Shown here piece by piece: positions 1 through 7,413 of a DNA stretch of 64,000 bases (positions are counted from its first letter, which is position 1; every line of letters begins with the position of its first letter). The DNA comes from Lentzea jiangxiensis (GTDB lineage: Bacteria; Actinomycetota; Actinomycetes; Mycobacteriales; Pseudonocardiaceae), in the NCBI RefSeq assembly GCF_900104175.1, contig NZ_FNIX01000013.1, positions 142,619 through 206,618 of the forward strand. The letters are read 5' to 3'. The translations under genes and the position numbers were made by a program. The notes beneath the pieces were generated by a model. The model ran no database searches. It saw only the letters and a list, made by a program, of their open reading frames with translations, and had not been told where the DNA came from.

Positions 1-298
1 TCGCGCGCCTGGCCAGCACCGCGCGTGTCAGGGCTACGTGCAGCTCCCAGATCTCGTCGGAGTCGAAGTCCACCGGGTGGTCGTCGAGGTCGCCGACGAT
101 CCGGACGCCCGGAGTCGCCGCGTGCGTCTCCGCGAGCCAGCGCACGCGGTGGTCGAGGGGAATCGTCTCGGACGTCGCCGCCAGCACCGTCACGGTCGTG
201 CGACGGCTCCGGGAGGCCGCCGTCTCGATGAGGTGATGGTGCCCGTTGTGCGGTGGGTAGAACTTTCCGAGCACGAGCGCGTGGTCGAATTCCTTCAC
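1..298 (-). CDS. nadR: NadR-like nicotinamide-nucleotide adenylyltransferase / ribosylnicotinamide kinase, partial
   Basis: This is the N-terminal 99 codons of a minus-strand gene cut by the window edge. The GTG start (298-296) overlaps the TGA of pnuC by 2 bases, so the two are translationally coupled. Residues 8-24 carry the nucleotidyltransferase HxGH signature (LGKFYPPHNGHHHL) that binds ATP in NadR and NMN adenylyltransferases. Pairing with PnuC is the classical arrangement for uptake of nicotinamide riboside followed by phosphorylation and adenylation to NAD. The C-terminal kinase half, if present, lies outside the window, so a plain adenylyltransferase is also possible. Confidence 0.8.
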   Translation of the reverse strand, partial: MKEFDHALVLGKFYPPHNGHHHLIETAASRSRRTTVTVLAATSETIPLDHRVRWLAETHAATPGVRIVGDLDDHPVDFDSDEIWELHVALTRAVLARRA

Positions 299-873
299 GC
301 CCGCACCTCATTGCTCTTGAGGTCCTTTGTCCAATTGCGCAACCCGAGCACGCACAACACCATGAACCCCACGTACAACACCGCTGTCAAGTACAGTTCC
401 TTGTACGCGTAGAGCGGCACGTAAATCACGTCCGCGGCGATCCACAGCCACCAGCACTCGACCTTTTTGCGCGCCTGCCCCCACGTCGCGAGCAGGGACA
501 GCACGGTCGTGATCGCGTCCCAGAACGGCACCGTGGACTCGGTGAACGTGACGAGAACCCAGTGCAGCAGACCGGTTCCGAGGACGCCGGCGACCGCGAG
601 CCAGAGCCACTGGGGCGTCGTGGTGCGGCTGACGTGCAGCGTCGAGTGCCGCTCGCCGCCGCGCACCCACGCCCACCAGCCGTAGACCGCGAGTGCCATG
701 TAGACGATTTGCAGGCCCGAGTCGGCGTACAGGCCGCTGCCCCAGAACAGCACGAGGAACGCGACGTTGTTGGCAATGCCGATCGGCCAGTTCCAGGGGT
801 TTTGCCGGGCGACGAGCCATACGCACAGAGCGCCGGTGACAAAGCCTGCTACCTCAACGGGTGACACGTGCAC
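295..873 (-). CDS. pnuC: Nicotinamide riboside transporter PnuC
   Basis: The product is 192 aa and very hydrophobic, with about seven membrane segments, the usual size for PnuC. It carries the aromatic signatures NPWNWPIGI (about residues 25-33) and YGWWAW (about 64-69) typical of the family. PnuC is a facilitator in the cytoplasmic membrane that passes nicotinamide riboside, which NadR then traps by phosphorylation; the nadR-like gene follows with a 3-base overlap. The GTG at 873 is used as start; a second GTG at 867 is equally possible. The start is only 15 bp from an SOS box shared with the divergent radical SAM gene. Confidence 0.9.
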   Translation of the reverse strand: MHVSPVEVAGFVTGALCVWLVARQNPWNWPIGIANNVAFLVLFWGSGLYADSGLQIVYMALAVYGWWAWVRGGERHSTLHVSRTTTPQWLWLAVAGVLGTGLLHWVLVTFTESTVPFWDAITTVLSLLATWGQARKKVECWWLWIAADVIYVPLYAYKELYLTAVLYVGFMVLCVLGLRNWTKDLKSNEVRA

Positions 874-887
874 TCCTTGACCGCTGT

Positions 888-903
888 TCGAACATGTGTT
901 CGA
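888..903. promoter_or_regulatory. Perfect LexA (SOS) box between pnuC and the radical SAM gene
   Basis: TCGAACATGTGTTCGA is a 16-bp perfect palindrome that matches the actinobacterial/Bacillus SOS consensus CGAAC-N4-GTTCG. It lies in the 39-bp gap between the divergent starts at 873 (minus) and 913 (plus), so LexA bound here could cover both promoters. From memory, the M. tuberculosis homologue Rv2578c is listed among DNA-damage/LexA-linked genes, which agrees with this placement. Coverage of pnuC is inferred from position only. Confidence 0.85.
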
Positions 904-912
904 ATCGATGCT

Positions 913-2889
913 GTGCGATGGGACGGACAGAAACTCGAGGCAGAGCCGCAGCAGGCACTACCGGGGCTACCGGGACTGGTGCGCAGCGTACGAACTCCTG
1001 AGTTCGCGGACGTGGTGTTCCACGAGGTCCGCGCCAAATCCGTGCTCAACGGGGTACCGGGGTCGTCGCTGCCCTTCTCGTGGACGGTCAACCCGTACCG
1101 CGGCTGCTCGCACGCCTGCACGTACTGCCTGGCGGGCGACACACCGGTCCTCATGGGCAACGGTCGCACGAAACCGTTGTCCGAGCTGAGGGAGGGCGAT
1201 GAGATCTACGGCACCGAGCTCGTCGGCAACTACCGGCGCTACAAGCTCACGACCGTTCTCGCGCACTGGGAGACGCGCAAGCAGGCGTACCGCCTGACGC
1301 TGGAGGACGGCACGAGCGTCGTCGCGTCCGGCGACCACCGCTTCCTCACCGACCGCGGCTGGAAGCACGTCACGGGCGACACCGCCGGCACCGGCCGCCG
1401 CCCGCACCTCACGACCGGCAACAAGCTGATGGGCACGGGGGCTTTCGTCGAGCAGCCCACCGTGACCGACGACTACCGCCGCGGCTACCTGCGCGGCATG
1501 GTGGACGACGAGACCGAGTTCCACATCCCCCTGGCCGACATCGAGGCCATGGAGCGCACGCAGGAGTACCTCGACTACTTCGGCGTGCGAGAGGGGAGGG
1601 GATTTCTGCACCAGGTGCGCGAGCTAGCGCACTGGCAGATAGCCCCGAACCCCGACTGGCTCAAGGGATTCCTGGCCGGCGCGTTCGACTACCTCGGGAC
1701 CTGCTCGCGCAGCATCCTGCGGCTGTCCACGCGCAACGCCACCGTTCTGGAAGCGATCTGCCTGGCTCTCAAGCACTTCGACTTCGACTTCGCGATCGAG
1801 GAGCTGCGCCGCCGCCGCGGCGTGCGGGTCGTGCGGCTGCGTGGCGGGCTGAGGGAGAACCTGAGGTTCTTCCACACCGTCGACCCGGCGATCACCCGCA
1901 AGCGCGACATCGACGGCGTGGCGATCAAGTCGCGGCAGCCGCTCGGCGTCGTGTCCGTGGAACCGCTGGGGGAGATGACCCTCTACGACATCTCGACCGG
2001 CACGGCGGACTTCATCGCGAACGGCGTCGTGTCGCACAACTGCTTCGCCCGCAAGACGCACTCGTACCTGGACCTCGACACCGGCGAGGACTTCGACAAC
2101 CAGCTGATCGTCAAGGTCAACGCGGGCGAGGTGCTGTCGCGCCAGCTGCGGTCGCCGAAGTGGAGGCAGGAGCACGTCGCGCTCGGCACCAACACCGATC
2201 CGTACCAGCGGGCGGAGGGGCGGTACGCCTTGATGCCAGGGATCATCGAGGCGCTGACCGCCTCCCGCACGCCCTTCTCGATCCTCACGAAGGGCACGCT
2301 GCTGGCACGGGACCTGCCGCTGCTGTCCGCCGCGGCCGAGGTCGTGCCGGTCGGGATCGCGGTGTCGCTCGCGCTGATGGACCGGGACCTGCACAAGTCG
2401 CTGGAGCCCGGCACACCCACGCCGGCCGCGCGGCTGGAGCTGGTGCGGAAGGTGCGTGACGCGGGCTTGCCGTGCGGTGTCTTCGTGGCGCCGGTGCTGC
2501 CCGAGCTGACGGATTCCGTGGAGCAGCTGGACTTCCTGCTGGAGCAGATCGCCGCCGCCGGTGCGACGGGCGTGACCGTGCTGCCGCTGCACCTGCGCCC
2601 CGGCGCGAAGGAGTGGTTCGCCGCGTGGCTGCGGCGCGAGCACCCGGACCTGGTCGAGACGTACCGGTACCTGTACGGCGCCCGGTCCTATGTGGACAGG
2701 CGCTACCGCGACCGCCTCGCGGCGCGGGTGGCTCCGCTGGTCGAGAAGCACGGCTTGGCGCCGCGCGGACGGTCCGCCGACGCCGTCACCGGGGTTCCCG
2801 GTGACGACGAGGGCGTGTGGCCCGACGGCAGCCTGCCCGTGGGCGTTCCGGCACCGCGGGTGGACCAGGAACAGCTCAGCCTGCTGTGA
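913..2889 (+). CDS. Intein-containing Rv2578c-family radical SAM protein
   Basis: The precursor is 658 aa from the GTG at 913, chosen because the start then matches Rv2578c (MRW...); an upstream GTG at 868 would overlap pnuC and the SOS box. The extein is about 353 aa after removal of a 305-aa intein (residues 72-376). The radical SAM motif is split: Cys65 and Cys69 precede the intein and the third cluster Cys (377) is the first residue after it. The rest (ALGTNTDPYQRAEG, LTKGTLL, VSLAL) follows the Rv2578c/SplB-like pattern. Its reaction is unknown; SplB-type enzymes repair spore photoproduct, but this family has no proven substrate. It is probably SOS-regulated through the box at 888-903, and its 3' end overlaps the convergent DUF4865 gene by 14 bp. 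Confidence 0.92.
   Translation: MRWDGQKLEAEPQQALPGLPGLVRSVRTPEFADVVFHEVRAKSVLNGVPGSSLPFSWTVNPYRGCSHACTYCLAGDTPVLMGNGRTKPLSELREGDEIYGTELVGNYRRYKLTTVLAHWETRKQAYRLTLEDGTSVVASGDHRFLTDRGWKHVTGDTAGTGRRPHLTTGNKLMGTGAFVEQPTVTDDYRRGYLRGMVDDETEFHIPLADIEAMERTQEYLDYFGVREGRGFLHQVRELAHWQIAPNPDWLKGFLAGAFDYLGTCSRSILRLSTRNATVLEAICLALKHFDFDFAIEELRRRRGVRVVRLRGGLRENLRFFHTVDPAITRKRDIDGVAIKSRQPLGVVSVEPLGEMTLYDISTGTADFIANGVVSHNCFARKTHSYLDLDTGEDFDNQLIVKVNAGEVLSRQLRSPKWRQEHVALGTNTDPYQRAEGRYALMPGIIEALTASRTPFSILTKGTLLARDLPLLSAAAEVVPVGIAVSLALMDRDLHKSLEPGTPTPAARLELVRKVRDAGLPCGVFVAPVLPELTDSVEQLDFLLEQIAAAGATGVTVLPLHLRPGAKEWFAAWLRREHPDLVETYRYLYGARSYVDRRYRDRLAARVAPLVEKHGLAPRGRSADAVTGVPGDDEGVWPDGSLPVGVPAPRVDQEQLSLL
1126..2040 (+). 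other. Intein with degenerate LAGLIDADG homing endonuclease
   Basis: The element is in frame, 305 codons long, from Cys1 (TGC 1126-1128, CLAGDTPVLMGNG) to the terminal Asn (AAC 2038-2040), preceded by His and followed by Cys+1 (TGC 2041). Block A is CLAGDTPV and block B is near ASGDHRFLT; block F/G covers TLYDISTGTADFIANGVVSHN. Two LAGLIDADG-like helices are visible: YLRGMVDDE (about 1487-1513) and FLAGAFDYLG (about 1670-1699). Both keep the acidic residue, although the first has lost the final glycine of the motif. All splice-junction residues are intact, so splicing is expected; endonuclease activity is uncertain. Confidence 0.93.
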
Positions 2890-3403
2890 TGTCGGCGAGC
2901 TCCGGCTCGCTCAGGTGGAGGACCTCGAAGACACCCTCTTCCCCGGGGTGTTCCTCCCACAGTTCGAAGCGCACGACCTCCCACGTGCGCGGGTCGACGC
3001 CCACGGCCGCCGAGTGCAGGCCGGGCGACTCGCGGAGCTCGATCCCCGCCACCACGTCGATCGGGTTCGCCTCCGGTGCGAGCCTCGTGATCGTCCGCGT
3101 CGCGTACCTCGCCGTGGCCGCGCCACCCCGCAGGAACGCCACGCCCGGCCAGTGCCGCACCTCCGGCCGGCCGAAGTCCGCGAGGATCCCCTGGAAGCCA
3201 CCTCCGCGGTAGAGGAAGTTCGCCATCCCCGCCGAGGTGTTCCACACGTAGAACGGCGCGTACGTCGTGTCGCGGACGAGGTACGCCTTGAACCCCAGGC
3301 CTTCGAACCGGTCGAGCGCGTGACCGCGGGTGCGGACGCGTTCCCGGACGATGTCCATGTCGTAGTTCGACGGCAGCCTGATCTCGTACTGCATTGCGAT
3401 CAT
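2876..3403 (-). CDS. DUF4865 family protein
   Basis: The protein is 175 aa and soluble, with the hallmarks of the DUF4865 family: an N-terminal MQYEIRLPSNYDMDIVRERV, a central YAPFYVW and a GGGFQGILADFGRP segment. No catalytic motif is recognisable; the family is usually described as putative monooxygenase-like or stress-related, without proof. The ATG at 3403 is used, with an alternative ATG at 3394. It follows the SgcJ-like gene after 13 bp on the same strand, a common family neighbour, and probably shares its promoter. The 3' end overlaps the radical SAM gene. Confidence 0.8.
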   Translation of the reverse strand: MIAMQYEIRLPSNYDMDIVRERVRTRGHALDRFEGLGFKAYLVRDTTYAPFYVWNTSAGMANFLYRGGGFQGILADFGRPEVRHWPGVAFLRGGAATARYATRTITRLAPEANPIDVVAGIELRESPGLHSAAVGVDPRTWEVVRFELWEEHPGEEGVFEVLHLSEPELADITAG

Positions 3404-3416
3404 GCTTCTGTTGTAC

Positions 3417-3761
3417 CTACGCCCAGCCGCCCTGGGCCATCGTCTGGAACTTCCACTCGCCGTCCACGCGCGTGAGCAGGTCGCCGTAGCGCACCGTGAT
3501 CCCGTTGATCGTGCCGTCGGTGATCACGAAGACCAGGTTGTCGTTGATGAAGTGCGGCGTCCTCTTCGACTCCATCTGCACCTCGCCTCCCAGTTGCGCC
3601 CCCATCTGCTCGATGAACGTCGCGCGGTCCCACGACGTCGCGGACCCGTCGGTGACCGCGTTGATCGGGAACAGGGCCATGTCGGCCATCGCCTCGACGT
3701 CGCCCGCGACCGCGAGCGCGTCCCACTTCTCGAACCACTGCACAATCTCGTCGTACGACAT
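3417..3761 (-). CDS. SgcJ/EcaC-like SnoaL-fold (NTF2-like) protein
   Basis: The product is about 114 aa with the pattern of an NTF2/SnoaL-like cone fold: the N-terminal helix MSYDEIVQWFEKWDALAVAGDVEAM, then W-D-R-ATFIEQM, FINDNLVFVITDGTINGITVRYGDLLTRVDGEWKF and a C-terminal strand. Proteins of this family bind small hydrophobic ligands or act as oxidoreductase partners; the role here is unknown. The ATG at 3761 is preferred because alternatives at 3770 and 3803 lie within or beyond a palindromic operator. There is no Shine-Dalgarno, so a leaderless mRNA is likely. It appears to be co-transcribed with the DUF4865 gene. Confidence 0.72.
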   Translation of the reverse strand: MSYDEIVQWFEKWDALAVAGDVEAMADMALFPINAVTDGSATSWDRATFIEQMGAQLGGEVQMESKRTPHFINDNLVFVITDGTINGITVRYGDLLTRVDGEWKFQTMAQGGWA

Positions 3762-3762
3762 A

Positions 3763-3777
3763 CCGTACATTGTACGG
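3763..3777. promoter_or_regulatory. Palindromic operator overlapping the SgcJ-like start
   Basis: CCGTACATTGTACGG is a perfect inverted repeat with 7-bp arms and a single central base. It sits 1 bp upstream of the ATG at 3761 and contains the alternative ATG at 3770. The size and symmetry fit a TetR- or MarR-type dimer. The regulator is not obvious; the TetR gene at 4585 is nearby, but its own operator candidate (4541-4558) has a different sequence. Confidence 0.55.
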
Positions 3778-3780
3778 AAC

Positions 3781-4512
3781 TTAGCGTGATCCGACCACCG
3801 CATTGGCGTCTTCGCTGGTCACGAGCTTGGCGGTGAGTCCGGCGGCGGTGAAGGCGGCCAGTGCGGCCGGTGCCTGGCGCTCACTGGTCTCGCTCAGCAG
3901 GTGTCCGCCGGGGCGCAGCCAGGTCGTCGCCTGCCCGGCCACGCGGCGCAGGACCTCCAGGCCGTCCGCGCCGCCGTCGAGTGCCATGCGCGCCTCGTAG
4001 TCGCGGGCCTCGACCGGCATGAACGCTATGTCGTCGGTCGGCACGTACGGGACGTTGGCGACGACGACGTCGATGCGTCCGCGCAGGTGCGTGGGCAGAG
4101 CGTCGAACAGATCCCCTTCGAACACGTTCGTGAGGTTCTTGCGCGCGCATGCCACCGCCACGGGGTCGATGTCGGCGGCGTAGACGGTGGCAGCGGGGAG
4201 TCGGTGCCGGAGCACCGCGCCGACCGCGCCGGAGCCGCAGCACAGGTCGACCACGACGCCCGGCTTCAGGCCGACGGCGAGGTCCACGAGCAGTTCGGTG
4301 CGGTGGCGGGGCACGAACACGCCCTTGGTGACGACGATCCGCTGCCCGCAGAACACGGCCCACCCGACGGCGTGTTCCAGCGGCAGACCGTTGACCCGCT
4401 GGGTCACCAGTTCCTCGAGGTGCTCCGGGCCGGTGGCGGCTTCTTCGAGGAGGGCGGCCTCGTCCTCGGCGAACACGCAGCCGGCGGCCCTCAGTCGTTC
4501 CACGATGCTCAT
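3781..4512 (-). CDS. HemK/PrmC-like protein N(5)-glutamine methyltransferase homologue
   Basis: The protein is 243 aa from ATG 4512 (an in-frame ATG at 4536 would add 8 residues). It has the SAM-binding motif VVDLCCGSGAVGAVL, the acidic AADIDPVAVACARKN and the catalytic-loop sequence VVANVPYVP. True PrmC/HemK uses NPPY to place the glutamine; here it is NVPY, a known variant in an actinobacterial side branch annotated as putative glutamine methyltransferase. It probably modifies a protein or small molecule rather than release factors, because no prfA is nearby. The stop is 3 bp from the palindrome in front of the SgcJ-like gene. Confidence 0.8.
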   Translation of the reverse strand: MSIVERLRAAGCVFAEDEAALLEEAATGPEHLEELVTQRVNGLPLEHAVGWAVFCGQRIVVTKGVFVPRHRTELLVDLAVGLKPGVVVDLCCGSGAVGAVLRHRLPAATVYAADIDPVAVACARKNLTNVFEGDLFDALPTHLRGRIDVVVANVPYVPTDDIAFMPVEARDYEARMALDGGADGLEVLRRVAGQATTWLRPGGHLLSETSERQAPAALAAFTAAGLTAKLVTSEDANAVVGSR

Positions 4513-4540
4513 CGGGGCGGACGGTACTCGCGCCATTTAC

Positions 4541-4558
4541 AAGCAGTCTTGACTGTTT
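4541..4558. promoter_or_regulatory. Inverted repeat between hemK-like and tetR genes
   Basis: AAGCAGTCTTGACTGTTT contains the perfect 12-bp palindrome CAGTCTTGACTG, with A/T flanks that extend the symmetry to 18 bp with one mismatch. It lies between divergent starts at 4512/4536 (minus) and 4585 (plus). It also contains a TTGACT -35-like hexamer on the plus strand. This is the natural autoregulatory site for the adjacent TetR protein and would control the whole catabolic operon. Confidence 0.6.
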
Positions 4559-4584
4559 GTTTGTTCGGCGGAACACTCGGCCGC

Positions 4585-5166
4585 GTGGAGACGAGGCAGC
4601 GCCAGGCCGACCGCAGCCGCGGGACCAAGCGGAAGCTGATGGAGGCGACCGTCGAGTGCCTGGTGGAACGCGGCTGGTCCGGCACGACGACGACCGAGGT
4701 GGCCGAGCGGGCCGGGGTGTCGCGCGGCGCGCAGCTGCACCACTTCCGCACGCGCGGGGAACTGGTGGCCGCGGCGGTGGAGCACGTGGGCGCGGAGAGC
4801 GTCGAGGCGCTCAAGCGGCGTGCGGAGATCGCCGAGAAGAGCACGCACGCCGTGGTCGAGCTGATCGCGGACTTCCACGCCAGCGACCTGTTCACCGCCG
4901 CCCTGGAGCTGTGGGTGGCCGCGCGGACCGATCCCGAGCTGCGCGAGCAGGTGCTCGAGCTGCAGGCACGGCTGGGGCGCGAGGTGTACGGGCTGGCGCT
5001 CGAGCTGCTCGACGTGGACGACAGCCGGCCCGGTGTGAAGGACGCGGTGCAGGCAACCCTTGATCTCGTGCGCGGGCTGGCGCTCGCCAACCAGCTCGCC
5101 GACGACACCAAGCGCCGGGCGCACGTGGTGCGCTACTGGGCGCGGATGCTGGAGGAGCAGCTGTGA
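4585..5166 (+). CDS. TetR/AcrR family transcriptional regulator of the acyl-CoA carboxylase operon
   Basis: The protein is 193 aa from GTG 4585. The N-terminal HTH (residues about 10-55) reads TKRKLMEATVECLVERGWSGTTTTEVAERAGVSRGAQLHHFRTRGEL, a clear TetR motif. The all-helical C-terminal domain should bind a ligand, plausibly an acyl-CoA intermediate of the pathway. It is the first gene of an eight-gene run and overlaps the next gene by 4 bp (GTGA). The palindrome at 4541-4558 is the likely operator, so autorepression is expected. Confidence 0.88.
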   Translation: METRQRQADRSRGTKRKLMEATVECLVERGWSGTTTTEVAERAGVSRGAQLHHFRTRGELVAAAVEHVGAESVEALKRRAEIAEKSTHAVVELIADFHASDLFTAALELWVAARTDPELREQVLELQARLGREVYGLALELLDVDDSRPGVKDAVQATLDLVRGLALANQLADDTKRRAHVVRYWARMLEEQL

Positions 5167-5894
5167 TCACGGAACTGCTGGCCGACCTCGACGCGGAGTC
5201 GCGGGACCTCGACGCGCTCGTCGACGGGGCCGACCGGAGCCTGCCGACCCCGGCGCAGGGCTGGACGATCGGCCACCAGATCGGCCATCTCATGTGGACG
5301 GACAAGGCGGCCGTGCTCGCGATCACCGATCCCGAGGCGTTCCAGGCGCAGCCGCTGACCGCCGACATCGTGGACCGCACGGCGGCGGAGGCGGCGGTGC
5401 TGCCGGACCTGCTGGAGCTGTGGCGCGACAGCAGGAGGTCGTTGCGGGAGCACCTCGCGCGGGCCACGGGGAAGATCGTCTGGTTCGGGCCGCCGATGAG
5501 CCCGGCGTCGATGGCCACCGCGCGGATCATGGAGACCTGGGCGCACGGGCAGGACGTCGCCGACGCGCTCGGGGTCGTGCGGGAACCGACGTCGCGGATC
5601 AGGCACGTCTGCCACCTCGGTGTGCGGACCATGGGGTTCGCCTTCCTGCTCAACGGGCTGGCGGCGCCGGACGCCGAGGTGCGGGTCGAGCTGACCGGAC
5701 CCGGTGGCGAGTCGTGGACGTGGGGTCCCGAGGACGCGGAGAACCGGGTTTCGGGGCCGGCGCTGGACTTCGCGTGGCTGGTGACGCAGCGCCGCGACCG
5801 CGAGCAGCTCGCGGTCGAGGCCACGGGGCCGGTGGCGCGGGAGTGGCTGCCGATCGCGCAGGCCTTCGCCGGGCCGCCCGGAGGTGGCCGGTGA
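5163..5894 (+). CDS. TIGR03084 family (DinB/mycothiol-dependent-like) metal-binding protein
   Basis: The protein is 243 aa. The N-terminal half shows the four-helix DinB-like pattern with WTIGHQIGHLMWTD, the first metal-ligand His region, and a later METWAHGQDVADALG with a second His. This is the pattern of the actinobacterial TIGR03084 family, related to mycothiol-dependent maleylpyruvate isomerases. It starts with GTG inside the tetR stop (4-bp overlap) and overlaps atuA likewise. Its persistent linkage to AtuA and acyl-CoA carboxylase genes suggests a role in the same catabolic route, but no reaction is proven. Confidence 0.8.
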   Translation: MITELLADLDAESRDLDALVDGADRSLPTPAQGWTIGHQIGHLMWTDKAAVLAITDPEAFQAQPLTADIVDRTAAEAAVLPDLLELWRDSRRSLREHLARATGKIVWFGPPMSPASMATARIMETWAHGQDVADALGVVREPTSRIRHVCHLGVRTMGFAFLLNGLAAPDAEVRVELTGPGGESWTWGPEDAENRVSGPALDFAWLVTQRRDREQLAVEATGPVAREWLPIAQAFAGPPGGGR

Positions 5895-7096
5895 TCCGGA
5901 TCGGCAACGCCTCCGGTTTCTACGGCGACCGGCTGTCGGCGGTGCGCGAGCAGCTGGAGGGCGGTGACCTCGACGTCCTGACCGGCGACTACCTCGCCGA
6001 GCTGACCATGCTGATCCTCGGTCGCGACCGCGTGAAGGACTCCTCGCTCGGCTACGCGAAGACGTTCCTGCGGCAGATGGAGGACTGCCTGGCGCTGGCG
6101 CTGGACAAGGGCGTCAAGATCGTGGTCAACGCCGGTGGCCTGAACCCGGAAGGCCTGGCGCGCAAGCTGGACGCCAAGGTCGGGTACGTCACCGGTGACG
6201 ACCTGAAGGAGCGGTTCCCGGATGCGTTGACCGCCAACGCCTACCTCGGCGCGTGGGAGATCGCGGAATGCCTGCGGCAGGGTGCTCAGGTCGTGGTCAC
6301 CGGCCGCGTCACCGACGCGAGCCTCGTGGTCGGACCCGCCGCGGCGCGCTTCGGGTGGAAGCGCGACGACTGGGACCGCCTGGCCGGCGCGACGGTCGCG
6401 GGCCACGTGCTGGAGTGCGGGACGCAGGCCACCGGCGGCAACTACTCGTTCTTCACCGAGATCGACGTGACGCGGCCGGGGTTCCCGATCGCGGAGGTCG
6501 ACGAGGACGGGTCCTGCCTGATCACCAAGCACGACGGCACGGGCGGCGCGGTCACCGTCGACACCGTGACGGCGCAGCTGTTGTACGAGATCGGGGCGCC
6601 GGAGTACCTGGGACCGGACGTCACCACGCACTTCGACACGATCCGGCTGGCCGCGCACGAGCGCGGGGTCAGGATCAGCGGCGTCCGGGGGTCTCCGCCG
6701 CCGGACACGCTGAAGGTCTGCCTGAACGCGCTGGGCGGCTTCCGGAACTCCACGACGTTCGTCCTCACCGGGCTGGACGTCGAGGCCAAGGCGGAGCTGG
6801 TGCGGCGGCAGCTGCACGACGCGATCGGCACCGAGGGCCTGACCTGGACGCTGGCGCGGACCGACCAGGCCGACGCGGCCACCGAGGAGCAGGCCAGTGC
6901 GTTGCTGCACGTGACGATCAAGACGACGGACCCCGAGCGGGCCAAGGGGTTCAGCCGGGCCGCGATCGAGCTGGCGCTCGCCAGCTACCCCGGTTTCCAC
7001 GTGACGGCACCGCCGGGCGACGGGACGCCGTTCGGCGTCTACCGGGCGGCGTACGTGCCTCGCGACGAGGTCAGCGCGAAGGCGGTGCTGCTGTGA
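5891..7096 (+). CDS. Acyclic terpene utilization AtuA family protein (main domain)
   Basis: The protein is 401 aa beginning VIRIGNASGFYGDRL and containing the AtuA signatures DYLAELTM, YAKTFLRQMEDCL, VNAGGLNPEGLA, GRVTDASLVVGPA and ECGTQATGGNYSFF. AtuA is essential for citronellol/geraniol degradation in Pseudomonas but its catalytic role is unclear. In many bacteria a C-terminal domain is fused; here that piece is the next, separate gene. GTGA overlaps occur at both ends. The homologue in the M. tuberculosis accA2/accD2 locus is, from memory, Rv0976c. Confidence 0.87.
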   Translation: MIRIGNASGFYGDRLSAVREQLEGGDLDVLTGDYLAELTMLILGRDRVKDSSLGYAKTFLRQMEDCLALALDKGVKIVVNAGGLNPEGLARKLDAKVGYVTGDDLKERFPDALTANAYLGAWEIAECLRQGAQVVVTGRVTDASLVVGPAAARFGWKRDDWDRLAGATVAGHVLECGTQATGGNYSFFTEIDVTRPGFPIAEVDEDGSCLITKHDGTGGAVTVDTVTAQLLYEIGAPEYLGPDVTTHFDTIRLAAHERGVRISGVRGSPPPDTLKVCLNALGGFRNSTTFVLTGLDVEAKAELVRRQLHDAIGTEGLTWTLARTDQADAATEEQASALLHVTIKTTDPERAKGFSRAAIELALASYPGFHVTAPPGDGTPFGVYRAAYVPRDEVSAKAVLL

Positions 7097-7413
7097 AGCG
7101 GCCGTTGGGAACGATCGCCGGCGCGCGCAGCGGGGACAAGGGCGGCGACGCCAACCTCGGTGTGTGGGTGCGGTCGGACGCCGCCTACGACTGGCTGAAC
7201 GGGTTCCTGACGGTCGGGAGGCTGAAGGAGCTGCTGCCGGAGGCCGGTGAGGTCAGCCGGTACGAGCTGCCGAACCTGCGGGCGCTCAACTTCGTGTTGC
7301 ACGGCCTGCTCGGCGAAGGGGTGGCGAGCAGCACCCGGTTCGACCCGCAGGCCAAGGCGCTGGGCGAGTGGTTGCGCAGCAGGGAAGTCGAGATCCCCGA
7401 GGAGCTCCTGTGA
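7093..7413 (+). CDS. AtuA-like C-terminal domain protein, stand-alone
   Basis: The protein is 106 aa, starting with GTG in the atuA stop overlap. The sequence VKRPLGTIAGARSGDKGGDANLGVWVRSD matches the ferredoxin-like AtuA C-terminal domain, which in most AtuA proteins is part of one polypeptide. It ends 3-4 bp inside the next acyl-CoA dehydrogenase gene. It probably associates with the 401-aa AtuA protein as a split subunit. There is no sign of frameshift decay: the overlap is the same GTGA type used throughout the operon. Confidence 0.8.
   Translation: MKRPLGTIAGARSGDKGGDANLGVWVRSDAAYDWLNGFLTVGRLKELLPEAGEVSRYELPNLRALNFVLHGLLGEGVASSTRFDPQAKALGEWLRSREVEIPEELL

Noticed and set aside
868..912. 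Upstream GTG at 868 as start of the radical SAM gene
   Set aside because: It would place 15 codons across the SOS box and overlap pnuC; the GTG at 913 matches the start of the mycobacterial homologue.
4892..7000. Very long antisense open frame opposite the TetR-AtuA genes (702 codons), and similar long frames opposite the carboxylase, tex and aspS genes
   Set aside because: Such frames are a by-product of high GC and strong third-position bias; the translations are Arg/Ala/Pro/Gly-rich, lack domains and oppose well-supported genes.
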